From assembly GCA_021801615.1 (NCBI GenBank), contig JAJYXS010000178.1, forward strand, positions 1-14,939: 14,939 bases of DNA, given 5' to 3'. The notes under the pieces are model-generated. The model was not told the DNA's origin. It ran no database searches and saw nothing but the letters and a program-made list of their open reading frames with translations. Source of the stretch: Actinomycetes bacterium (GTDB taxonomy: Bacteria; Actinomycetota; Acidimicrobiia; Acidimicrobiales; RAAP-2). Position numbers and translations under genes: made by a program. Shown piece by piece: positions 1 to 6,613 of this stretch. How positions within the stretch are numbered: position 1 is the first letter of the stretch; each line of letters begins with the position of its first letter.

Positions 1-19
1 GCCTCCCACCCTGATCTCA

Positions 20-39
20 ACACGAACATACGTTCGTGT
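20..39. promoter_or_regulatory. SOS box 1 (LexA operator)
   Basis: The core CGAAC-ATAC-GTTCG lies at 23-36, inside a perfect 8-bp inverted repeat (ACACGAAC/GTTCGTGT) with a 4-bp centre. This matches the Gram-positive/actinobacterial LexA operator CGAAC-N4-GTTCG exactly. It is the strongest of three such boxes upstream of lexA and the farthest from the gene, so it might also serve a divergent gene beyond the left edge of the window. Confidence 0.88.
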
Positions 40-51
40 CAAGGTGTACTG

Positions 52-65
52 CGAACAGATGTTTG
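52..65. promoter_or_regulatory. SOS box 2 (LexA operator, one mismatch)
   Basis: CGAAC-AGAT-GTTTG differs from the operator consensus by one base in the right arm. Its right end overlaps the candidate -35 element (63-68), so LexA bound here would block RNA polymerase directly. Confidence 0.75.
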
Positions 66-91
66 CCCTTGGGAGGCCCCACCGCTATGCT
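63..91 (+). promoter_or_regulatory. Candidate lexA promoter
   Basis: TTGCCC (63-68) and TATGCT (86-91) are separated by 17 bp, a standard sigma-70-type arrangement. The predicted transcript start near 98 falls inside SOS box 3, and the -35 touches box 2. The promoter would therefore be bracketed by two operators, consistent with lexA autorepression. The call rests on motif fit only. Confidence 0.5.
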
Positions 92-95
92 CTGG

Positions 96-109
96 CAAAC
101 ATATGTTCG
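96..109. promoter_or_regulatory. SOS box 3 (LexA operator, one mismatch)
   Basis: CAAAC-ATAT-GTTCG differs from the consensus by one base in the left arm. It covers the predicted transcription start and lies about 35 bp ahead of the lexA start codon. Confidence 0.75.
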
Positions 110-143
110 TCACTGTCGGCGAGCCTACGAGGAGGTTGTGACC

Positions 144-773
144 GTGGCGCAGGTGCTCAGCGGGAAGCGGCGCCAGATCCTGGAGTTCATCGGCGACTGC
201 CTTCGGGAGCGGGGCTACCCGCCCTCGGTGCGGGAGATCGGCGAGGCGGCCGGGCTCGCCTCCCCGGCGTCCGTGCACAGCCATCTCGCCGTTCTCCAGC
301 GAGAGGGCTACCTACAGCGGGACCCGACCAAGCCCCGGGCGATCCAGGTCCGCTACGAGCCGACGTCCCAGGTCGCGATGGCCGCCGGTCCCGTCCGCCA
401 CGTGCCGCTCGTCGGCGACGTCGCCGCAGGGACGGGAGTGCTCGCCCAGGAGAACGTCGAGGAGATCGTCGCGCTCCCCGAGGCCTTCACCGGCCGCGGT
501 GCGCTCTTCATGCTGCGCGTGCACGGCGACTCGATGATCGAGGCGGGGATCTTCGACGGCGACTTCGTCGTCGTCCGCCAGCAGCCCGATGCCGAGGACG
601 GCGAGATCGTCGTCGCAGGGATCCCGGGTGACGAGGCGACCGTGAAGCTGTTCTCCCGGCGCGGAGGCAAGGTGGTGCTGACCCCGCGGAACCCTGCGCT
701 TTCCCCGATGGAGCTGCTGCCGGAGGACGTCACCATCTACGGCAAGGTCGTCACCGTCCTGCGCCGGCTCTGA
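144..773 (+). CDS. lexA: LexA, SOS-response transcriptional repressor
   Basis: LexA represses DNA-repair genes and its own gene, and cleaves itself when stimulated by RecA filaments on single-stranded DNA. The 209-residue product has an N-terminal winged helix-turn-helix (about residues 8-70, with the typical YPPSVREIG and SVHSHL segments). The self-cleavage site is Ala95-Gly96 within VAAG. The S24-type catalytic dyad is Ser130 (GDSM) and Lys168 (ATVKLF). Length and layout are normal for the family. The GTG at 144 is chosen because AGGAGG (130-135) stands 8 nt before it; the GTG at 138 is only 2 nt from that site, and an ATG at 87 lies within the promoter -10. Three LexA boxes precede the gene. 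It converges with dapE, with 72 bp between the stop codons. The identification is secure. Confidence 0.97.
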   Translation: MAQVLSGKRRQILEFIGDCLRERGYPPSVREIGEAAGLASPASVHSHLAVLQREGYLQRDPTKPRAIQVRYEPTSQVAMAAGPVRHVPLVGDVAAGTGVLAQENVEEIVALPEAFTGRGALFMLRVHGDSMIEAGIFDGDFVVVRQQPDAEDGEIVVAGIPGDEATVKLFSRRGGKVVLTPRNPALSPMELLPEDVTIYGKVVTVLRRL

Positions 774-780
774 AGGCCTC

Positions 781-795
781 GCCGCGGCCGGCGGC
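781..795. terminator. Weak GC hairpin between convergent lexA and dapE
   Basis: GCCGC (781-785) and GCGGC (791-795) form a 5-bp stem with a 5-nt loop in the 72-bp gap between the two convergent stop codons. No T-run follows on either strand. It could mark transcript ends, but GC-rich DNA makes such stems common by chance. Confidence 0.15.
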
Positions 796-845
796 AGGCG
801 CGTCGGAGCGGTGTGGTGCGCTCGGTCGCCACTCGATCGGCCCGG

Positions 846-1934
846 TCACGCGCCGTGCGCGATCAGTCCACCGAGCACCTCGCGTGACCGTTCCAGCGAC
901 GCGCGCGTCACGTGCTCGTCGGGGTGGTGCGCGAGCTGGGGGTCGCCGGGGCCGAAGTTGGTCGCGGGGATGCCGTGCGCCCACATCGTCGCGACGTCGG
1001 TCCACCCGAGCTTCGCCCGCGGCCGGTGGCCACTGCGCTCGACCAGTGCGGCGAGAAGGGGGTGCCCGAGCGCGGGCGGGGCCCCGTCGGCCCAGTCGAC
1101 GAACGCCAGGTGGTCTCCCAGGGCCTCGTCGAACAGCCCGTCGGTGAGATCGAGCAGCAGACGGCGGGCGGCGCTCGCATCGTGGTCGGGGGCGAAGCGG
1201 TGGTTGACCGTGAGCACCGCGTGGTCCGGCACGACGTTCCCTGCGACGCCGCCTGACACCGAGACGGCCTGCAGCTGCTCGGCGTACTCGCAGCCGTCGA
1301 TCTCGACGGTCCGCCCTCTCCACGACGCCACGCGTTCGAGCAGCGGAGCAAGCCGGTGGATGGCGTTGCGACCCGTGAACGGGCGGGCAACGTGAGCCCG
1401 TATGCCACCGAGGTGGAACTCTGCACGTACGCTTCCCTGGCATCCCGCCTCCACGTGCGAGTCGGTCGGCTCGCACACGACGGCCGCGTCGGCAACGAGC
1501 AGGTCCGGCCGCTCGCGCCACAGCTCCAAGAGCCCGTTCTCCTCGCGCCCGACCTCCTCCCGGGCGTACAGGCACCAGGTGACGTCGACTGCCGGCTCCG
1601 CGCACGTCGCCGCAAGGTCGAGGATCACGGCGACGCCGCCCTTCATGTCACACGCACCCAGGCCCCAGACTGCATCGTCTTCCACACGCGGACCGTCGTC
1701 GCCCGCCGAGGGGACCGTGTCGAGATGTCCGGCGACGACGAGGCGCCGCTCGCGCCCGGCTGCCGTCCTCGCGACCACGTTGTCTCCCACGCGGGTGACC
1801 TCGAGCCACGGGTGGCGTGCCAGCTCGCGCGCGACGTGGTCCGCAAGCCCCGACTCGTGCCGACTGACGGAGGGGATCGCCACGAGCTGGGCGGTCGACG
1901 CGAGCAGGTCTGCGTTCGACCGGACTCGCGTCAC
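846..1934 (-). CDS. dapE: Succinyl-diaminopimelate desuccinylase
   Basis: DapE hydrolyses N-succinyl-LL-2,6-diaminopimelate to LL-diaminopimelate and succinate in the succinyl branch of lysine and peptidoglycan precursor synthesis. The 362-residue product is an M20-family dinuclear zinc hydrolase. Visible motifs are GHLDTVP (metal ligand His70, with Asp72), GACDMKGG (bridging Asp96), the Glu126-Glu127 pair in AREEVG (general base and ligand), CEPTDSH (Glu155) and the C-terminal GPGD...AHHPDEHV with probable ligand His336. The dimerisation lid lies near residues 165-280. The GTG at 1934 is chosen because it overlaps the dapD stop as GTGA (1931-1934), implying translational coupling; the frame stays open upstream inside dapD but that extension resembles nothing. 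The length suits actinobacterial DapE. Its pairing with dapD supports the diaminopimelate role over another M20 peptidase. Confidence 0.93.
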   Translation of the reverse strand: MTRVRSNADLLASTAQLVAIPSVSRHESGLADHVARELARHPWLEVTRVGDNVVARTAAGRERRLVVAGHLDTVPSAGDDGPRVEDDAVWGLGACDMKGGVAVILDLAATCAEPAVDVTWCLYAREEVGREENGLLELWRERPDLLVADAAVVCEPTDSHVEAGCQGSVRAEFHLGGIRAHVARPFTGRNAIHRLAPLLERVASWRGRTVEIDGCEYAEQLQAVSVSGGVAGNVVPDHAVLTVNHRFAPDHDASAARRLLLDLTDGLFDEALGDHLAFVDWADGAPPALGHPLLAALVERSGHRPRAKLGWTDVATMWAHGIPATNFGPGDPQLAHHPDEHVTRASLERSREVLGGLIAHGA

Positions 1935-2755
1935 GCAGAGACCCCGTGGGCACGAAGCAGGACGTTCAGCTGCGCCTTGTCGTGCCGCTCCCCCTCTTCG
2001 AGGCGCTTGATGACCAGGACGCACGGGACGAAGAACTCACCACCCGGGTAGAGGCGCCGACGAGCCGCGGACACAGCCACCGACCACGGCGGCACGACGC
2101 CACGGCCCAGCTCTTCGCCCGTCTCTCCGTCGAAGACCGGGATCGACGGGTTCAGGATCGTCCCTTCGCCCAGCACGGCGCCGCGCCCTACACGAGCGCC
2201 CTGGGTAACCATGCACCGGCTGCCCACGAGCGCTGTGTCCTCCACGATCACAGGCGAGGCGTTGGGCGGCTCGAGCACGCCGCCGATCCCCACGCCCCCC
2301 GAGAGATGGACGCGCGCGCCGATCTGTGCGCACGACCCGACGGTCGCCCACGTGTCGACCATCGTCTGCTCCCCCACGTACGCCCCGACGTTCACGTACG
2401 AAGGCATGAGCACCACCCCCGGCGCGAGGTACGAGCCCCAGCGCGCGGACGCTCCAGGGACCACACGTACCTGCGCGCGAGCGAAGTCCCGTTTGAGCGG
2501 GAGCTTGTCGACGAACTCGAACGGTCCGACCTCGGTCGTCTCCACGTCGCGCAACCTGAAGAGGAGGAGGATCGCCTTCTTCAGCCACTCGTGGACGACC
2601 GTGGTGCCGTCGGGCCCCGTCTCTGCGACACGAGCCACGCCACGGTCGAGCAGGTCGACGGCCTCGGTCACCGTCTCGCGAGCCTCGGTGTCTGCCGGTG
2701 AGAGCTCCTCGACGCGCTCCCAGAGCGCCTCGATGCGCTGACGCAGCTCGTCCAT
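1931..2755 (-). CDS. dapD: 2,3,4,5-tetrahydropyridine-2,6-dicarboxylate N-succinyltransferase
   Basis: DapD transfers succinyl from succinyl-CoA to tetrahydrodipicolinate, the step that opens the succinyl branch. The 274-residue protein has an N-terminal helical domain (about 1-100) and a left-handed beta-helix of hexapeptide repeats (about 100-235). It carries the family's SYVNVGAYV, MVDTWATVGSCAQIG and HLSGGVGIGGVLEP blocks. It belongs to the E. coli-like class of about 274 residues, not the longer (about 317) mycobacterial class. Asp134 in MVDTW matches the conserved E. coli Asp141. The counterpart of E. coli Glu189 appears to be Met182, in CMVTQG. The gene overlaps dapE by 4 bp and starts 17 bp from the divergent methyltransferase. 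No Shine-Dalgarno is evident, and TACAGT on the minus strand at 2769-2764 would suit a near-leaderless transcript. Confidence 0.95.
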   Translation of the reverse strand: MDELRQRIEALWERVEELSPADTEARETVTEAVDLLDRGVARVAETGPDGTTVVHEWLKKAILLLFRLRDVETTEVGPFEFVDKLPLKRDFARAQVRVVPGASARWGSYLAPGVVLMPSYVNVGAYVGEQTMVDTWATVGSCAQIGARVHLSGGVGIGGVLEPPNASPVIVEDTALVGSRCMVTQGARVGRGAVLGEGTILNPSIPVFDGETGEELGRGVVPPWSVAVSAARRRLYPGGEFFVPCVLVIKRLEEGERHDKAQLNVLLRAHGVSA

Positions 2756-2772
2756 GCCGCCAGACTGTACCG
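2756..2772. promoter_or_regulatory. 17-bp divergent intergenic region with possible dapD -10
   Basis: Only 17 bp separate the ATG of dapD (minus) from the ATG of the methyltransferase (plus). On the minus strand TACAGT (2769-2764) lies 8 nt before the dapD ATG, the distance expected for a leaderless message. No clear -35 sits at the usual spacing. Neither start has a good ribosome binding site. Promoter elements for each gene must extend into the coding region of the other. Confidence 0.35.
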
Positions 2773-3438
2773 ATGGCGAGAGAGAACCGGTGGATCAACG
2801 CCGACCTGGCGCGAGCGGACGCGTACGACCGGCGCTTCCAAGAGCTTGCGGCATCCAGCGTCGACGTCCATGGGGAGGCCGCGTTCGTCGCGTCCTACGA
2901 GCCCAGGTCCGTGCTCGATGCAGGTTGCGGCACCGGCCGTGTCGCGATCGAGCTCGCGCGCCGCGGCGTCGACGTCGTCGGCGTGGACCTCGACTCGGCG
3001 ATGCTCGAGGTGGCTCGCCACAAGGCGCCGGATCTCGTCTGGGTACAGGCGGACCTCTCCTCCCTCAGGCTCGCTCAGCGCTTCGACCTCGTCGTGATGG
3101 CCGGCAACGTGCTGCTCTTCGTCGCTCCCGGGTCCGAAGCCGCCGTCCTCGAGCGGCTCGGTGACCACCTCGTGCCGGGCGGCCGGCTCGTCGCCGGGTT
3201 CTCCCTCTACGGCACCCTCACCCTCGGGCACTACGACGCCTTGGCCTCCGACGCAGGGCTCGCGCTCGAAGCCCGCTTCGCCACCTGGGAGCGCGCGCCG
3301 TTCGTCCACGGAGGCGACTACGCCGTGAGCGTGCACCGAGCCGGGGGCCAAGCGACCGGGGGCCGAGCAGGACGAGAGGGACGGGCGGGGGGTCGAGGGA
3401 CCGGAAGCTCTTCCTCCGTTGCGCGAAGCTCCCATTGA
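2773..3438 (+). CDS. Class I SAM-dependent methyltransferase, substrate unknown
   Basis: The 221-residue product has a Rossmann-type methyltransferase fold. Motif I is VLDAGCGTG (about 47-55), the SAM-ribose acidic loop is VVGVDLD (about 68-74), motif II/III lies near QADLSSL (about 92-98), and motif IV is FDLVVMAGNV (about 104-113). It resembles the small soluble methyltransferases (Methyltransf_11/25-like) common in actinomycetes; the substrate cannot be told. The last 30 residues (about 190-221) are Gly/Arg/Ser-rich low complexity, encoded by a G-rich stretch with a repeated CCGGGGGCC core, and look disordered. The ATG at 2773 is favoured because translation from there aligns with the family; earlier in-frame starts (from 2698) lie within dapD. 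No ribosome binding site is visible. It is divergent from dapD and convergent with flhB. No link to flagella is evident. Confidence 0.85.
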   Translation: MARENRWINADLARADAYDRRFQELAASSVDVHGEAAFVASYEPRSVLDAGCGTGRVAIELARRGVDVVGVDLDSAMLEVARHKAPDLVWVQADLSSLRLAQRFDLVVMAGNVLLFVAPGSEAAVLERLGDHLVPGGRLVAGFSLYGTLTLGHYDALASDAGLALEARFATWERAPFVHGGDYAVSVHRAGGQATGGRAGREGRAGGRGTGSSSSVARSSH

Positions 3439-3460
3439 AGCGCAAACGAGCCCACCTCGT

Positions 3461-3483
3461 CGCGTCGGCCTGGTCCCGACGTG
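3461..3483. terminator. Hairpin between convergent methyltransferase and flhB
   Basis: CGTCGG (3463-3468) pairs perfectly with CCGACG (3476-3481) across a 7-nt loop. A G-T wobble and one more C-G pair extend the stem to 8 bp (3461-3483). It lies in the 56-bp gap between the convergent stop codons, where a bidirectional terminator for the flagellar operon and the methyltransferase would be expected. Neither strand has a following T-tract. Confidence 0.35.
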
Positions 3484-3494
3484 CCGCCCGCCCT

Positions 3495-4703
3495 TCACGG
3501 TTTCCCGTCTCCGGTGCTCACGCGGGCCCGACGGCGTGCGACGAGAGCCTCGCGCGCCCGAATCGCGGCGGTGACCCCAGGCGGCGGACCTTCTGGGTCG
3601 ACCTCAGGGACCACCGAATGGGGTCGGCGATGGACGCCGACGCCCCTGGTGGCAGGAGCCAGCGTGTAGACGAACGCGATCAGCCGCGCGACTGCGACGT
3701 AGACCGCAGGAGGGACCTGTTCTTCTATCTCACAGACTGCATATAGATACCTAGCGAGCGGGGGATCTTCGATCACCGGGACGTTGTAAGTGGCGGCAGC
3801 CTCGCGGATCCGAAGTGCCAGGACGTCCACGCCCTTCGCGACCACTCGAGGAGCCGAGCCCCGCGCAGGGTCGTAGACGAGCGCGACGCAGACGTGCGTC
3901 GGGTTCGCCACCACCACGTCGGCCGTCTTCACTGCGCCGATCATCTTCGACCGTGCGATCACCCTCTGACGCCGGCGGAGCTGCGCCTTGACCGTCGGGT
4001 CGCCCTCCTGAGCCTTGTGCTCGTCCTTCACCTCTTGCTTGGTCATCTTGAGCGACTGACTGAGCCGGTGGCGTTGGTAGAGAAGGTCCGCGCCTGCGAT
4101 GAACAGGCCCACGAGCGCGACCATGCGTACGAAGGAGACGATCGATGAGCCCGTGTACTCCAACGCCGGCCGCAGGCTCACCGGAGAGGTCGGCCCGAGC
4201 GCGTCGATGAGCGAGTGCAGCGAGAAGAACGCGAGGACGACGAGCACGAGCAGCTTCGCGACCTGCTTCGCGAGCTCCCAGAGCGCCCTCCCCGCGAACA
4301 ACCGCTGGAGCCCCGCCTTCGGGCTCACCCTCCGGAACTGAGGACGTGCAGCCCGCAACGACACAGCCCGTCCCGCTTGCGCGACCCCGACGAGCACCCC
4401 GAGAGCCATGAAGGCGCCGCCCATGATCGCCACGTAGACGAGCACCGTCTTCAATCCTGCCTCGAGCATCGACACGGCCCCGGCGGTCGTGGGATGGGAG
4501 ATGACGCCCACGGCCATTGTCAAGACGCGGACCAGCCTTCCGTAGGCCATCGAGAGGAGGCGTGGAGCGAGCGCAGTGGCCAGGAGCATCGCCAGCCAGC
4601 CGCCCAGCTCGGGAGACCGGGCGACCCGACCCTCCGCGCGCGCTTCCTTCCGTCGCTTCTGGGTGGGCTTCTCCGTGCGCGCGTGCTTGTCGGAGGCGGC
4701 CAT
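3495..4703 (-). CDS. flhB: FlhB, flagellar export gate and substrate-specificity switch protein
   Basis: FlhB is a membrane component of the flagellar type III export apparatus. Its cytoplasmic domain cleaves itself to switch export from rod/hook to filament substrates, in response to FliK. The 402-residue product has the N-terminal EKPTQKRRKEARAEG signature (11-25), four hydrophobic segments near 36-55, 83-108, 148-168 and 186-207, and a cytoplasmic domain from about 212. The autocleavage motif NPTH is at 267-270, with the cut expected between Asn267 and Pro268. After the usual end of the domain (about residue 350) comes a tail of some 50 residues rich in Arg, Pro and Ala. The gene is the last in the operon and follows fliR after a 74-bp gap. 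flhA, often next, is absent. GGGAAG upstream is a modest ribosome binding site. Confidence 0.96.
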   Translation of the reverse strand: MAASDKHARTEKPTQKRRKEARAEGRVARSPELGGWLAMLLATALAPRLLSMAYGRLVRVLTMAVGVISHPTTAGAVSMLEAGLKTVLVYVAIMGGAFMALGVLVGVAQAGRAVSLRAARPQFRRVSPKAGLQRLFAGRALWELAKQVAKLLVLVVLAFFSLHSLIDALGPTSPVSLRPALEYTGSSIVSFVRMVALVGLFIAGADLLYQRHRLSQSLKMTKQEVKDEHKAQEGDPTVKAQLRRRQRVIARSKMIGAVKTADVVVANPTHVCVALVYDPARGSAPRVVAKGVDVLALRIREAAATYNVPVIEDPPLARYLYAVCEIEEQVPPAVYVAVARLIAFVYTLAPATRGVGVHRRPHSVVPEVDPEGPPPGVTAAIRAREALVARRRARVSTGDGKP

Positions 4704-4777
4704 CAGCGGTCACTTCCCGTGCGATCCGTCCCTGCACGCTCCTCCCTCTCCCCGGTGCCCACGGCCGCGCTCTTCTC

Positions 4778-5545
4778 TCAGCGCCCACCGAAGAGACGGG
4801 CGGCGTCCCCCATTGCCCGTGCGAGAAGGTTCGTGACGTCGTTCGGCAGCGCCGAGATCGTGACGCCCACGAGTGCGATGACCAAGAAGATCTGAAATGG
4901 GAACCCCAGGAACCACACGTTGGTCTGCGGCGCCGCTTTCGCGAGCAGCGCGAGGGCGATCTGGGCCGCGAAGAGCACGAGCAGCACCGGAGCCGCGATC
5001 TCGAGCGCGGAGGTGAAGAGGACCTCCAAGTCCGTGACCATCACGCCTGAGACCAGCTGGGAGACGCGCAAGCTGAAGCCGGGGCCCGCGAACGAGCGCA
5101 CGAACCCTTCGACCATGACCAGGTAGCCACCCGTCGCGAACAGCAGGAAGATCATCGTCTGTTGGTAGAACTGGCTCATGATCGGCAGGGGCTGGCCTGT
5201 GAGGGTGTCCATCGACGGCGGAAGCGTCAGTCCGCCGGTCAAGTCGAGGAACGAGCCCGCAGTCGTGACCGCGCTCAACATCGTCTGGACGACGAGGCCG
5301 AGCGCGAGTCCGGTGGCTACCTGCACCACGAGCGCGCCGAGGATGCCAAGAGTGCCCGTAGGGACGCCGGCGAGTCCGAGGCCGGGCACCGCGAGGAGTG
5401 CGAGCCCCACCGCCAGACCGACGAGCACGATCCGAGGCACCGTCGCCGAGCTCGAAAAGGGCGTCACCACCGACATCCACGCCAGTGCGCGCGCCATGAC
5501 GAGGATCATCGCGATGATCCACGCTGCGTTCAGGTCGATCTGCAC
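4778..5545 (-). CDS. fliR: FliR, flagellar export gate membrane protein
   Basis: FliR joins FliP and FliQ in the export gate at the centre of the basal body. The product is about 255 residues, the normal family length, and is almost wholly hydrophobic with several membrane segments. Family features include MARALAWMSVVTPF near the N-terminus, the SMDTLTGQPLPIMSQFYQ segment in the middle and FPFQIFLV near the end. The GTG at 5545 is chosen because GAGAGGG lies 5 nt upstream and the protein then starts at the expected place. An in-frame ATG at 5599 would add 18 Cys-containing residues untypical of FliR. It sits between fliQ (73-bp gap) and flhB. Confidence 0.93.
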   Translation of the reverse strand: MQIDLNAAWIIAMILVMARALAWMSVVTPFSSSATVPRIVLVGLAVGLALLAVPGLGLAGVPTGTLGILGALVVQVATGLALGLVVQTMLSAVTTAGSFLDLTGGLTLPPSMDTLTGQPLPIMSQFYQQTMIFLLFATGGYLVMVEGFVRSFAGPGFSLRVSQLVSGVMVTDLEVLFTSALEIAAPVLLVLFAAQIALALLAKAAPQTNVWFLGFPFQIFLVIALVGVTISALPNDVTNLLARAMGDAARLFGGR

Positions 5546-5618
5546 ATGATCCCTCTCGGTCGCTCCCACGCACGAGCACGAATCGCACGTGCCCGGCACC
5601 TCGTCGGCCCGGTCTTCG

Positions 5619-5894
5619 TCATCCGGTCTTGAGCAGGCGGGGCAGCTCCCCGACGACCTCGTGGACGAACCCTGTGAACTGCCCGAGCATCCAGTGTCCT
5701 GCGAACGCGATGACGAGCCCTATCACGAGAAGCTTCGGGACGAACGTGAGGGTCATCTCCTGGATTTGGGTCACGGATTGGAAGAACGAGATGACGAGCC
5801 CGACCGCCATCGCCGAGAGGAGGATCGGAGCGGCGATCTTCGCGGCGAACAACATGGTCTGGGAGGCGATCGAGAGCGCGGCGTTCTGTGTCAT
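5619..5894 (-). CDS. fliQ: FliQ, flagellar export gate membrane protein
   Basis: FliQ forms the helical gate with FliP and FliR. The 91-residue product has the family length and two membrane helices (about 15-38 and 50-72). The SFFQSVTQIQEMTLTFVPK segment between them is the hallmark of FliQ. The ATG overlaps the fliP stop codon as ATGA (5891-5894), which fixes the start and indicates translational coupling. The same frame runs open upstream through fliP, but that part is an out-of-frame shadow of fliP. Confidence 0.95.
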   Translation of the reverse strand: MTQNAALSIASQTMLFAAKIAAPILLSAMAVGLVISFFQSVTQIQEMTLTFVPKLLVIGLVIAFAGHWMLGQFTGFVHEVVGELPRLLKTG

Positions 5895-6574
5895 CGGTAT
5901 CCCACCACCAAGGCTTGGATGACGAGCACCCAGCCGTCGACGAGGACGAACAAGAGGAGCTTGAAGGGAAGGGACACGAGCGTGGGCGGCAGCATCACGA
6001 TGCCCATCGACATGAGCGTCGACGCGACGACGAGGTCGATCACGAGGAACGGCACGTAGATCACGAAGCCGATGATGAAGGCGTCCTTCAGCTGGTTGAG
6101 CAGGAAGGCAGGGATCAGCGTGGGCAGGGGCAAGGACATCGGATGCGAGGCTTTCGCGTGTGCAAGCTTCGCGACCAGCGCCAGCTCCTGAGGCCCGGTC
6201 TGCGCGAGGAGCCACCTCTTCACGGGCACCTCTCCCACGTGGAGCGCCTGGGAGAACGTCAGCTGTCCGTGGAGGTACGGCTGGAGCGCGACGTGGTTCA
6301 AGACCGAAAGCGTCGGCTCCATCAAGAAGATCGAGACGAACAACGCGACGCCGACGAGCACCTGGTTTGGCGGCGTGGTCGAGAGCCCGAGGGCCTGGCG
6401 GGTGAGGCCCAAGACGATCACGATGCGGGTGAAACCCGTGAGCAGGATGAGGATGGATGGCGCGAGCGTAAGGACGCTGAGCGCAAGGATGATGAGGATC
6501 GACGACGACGGCCTGCGCAGCGTTGTCCCGAGATTGATGTTGATCTGGCTGCCCGCAGCTAGGAGATAACCCAT
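5891..6574 (-). CDS. fliP: FliP, flagellar export gate core protein
   Basis: FliP forms the pentameric core of the type III export gate. The 227-residue product shows the FliP signatures: the LTGFTRIVIVLGLTRQALG block near residues 45-63, PPNQVLVGVALF (about 68-79), and the C-terminal VVASTLMSMGIVMLPP and LPFKLLLFVLVDGW blocks. It lacks the cleavable signal peptide of enterobacterial FliP and resembles the shorter Bacillus type (about 221 residues). The ATG at 6574 is preceded by GAGGA with 9 nt spacing. It follows fliO after 39 bp and overlaps fliQ by 4 bp. Confidence 0.96.
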   Translation of the reverse strand: MGYLLAAGSQININLGTTLRRPSSSILIILALSVLTLAPSILILLTGFTRIVIVLGLTRQALGLSTTPPNQVLVGVALFVSIFLMEPTLSVLNHVALQPYLHGQLTFSQALHVGEVPVKRWLLAQTGPQELALVAKLAHAKASHPMSLPLPTLIPAFLLNQLKDAFIIGFVIYVPFLVIDLVVASTLMSMGIVMLPPTLVSLPFKLLLFVLVDGWVLVIQALVVGYR

Positions 6575-6613
6575 CGTCGTCGGTCCTCGGTTCGACTGGC
6601 AAACGGGCGCGGG

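Noticed and set aside
36..143. Upstream in-frame start codons for lexA
   Set aside because: They lie on or before the predicted promoter and SOS boxes; the GTG at 144 has the correctly spaced AGGAGG and yields a normal LexA N-terminus.
2698..2772. Earlier methyltransferase starts within dapD
   Set aside because: The added residues are Arg/Ala/Pro-rich and antisense to the dapD N-terminal helices; the conserved methyltransferase pattern begins after 2773.
6575..6602. Longer frame starting before fliP that ends with fliQ (327 codons)
   Set aside because: Only its last 91 codons are FliQ; the rest is out of frame with fliP and carries no membrane segments.
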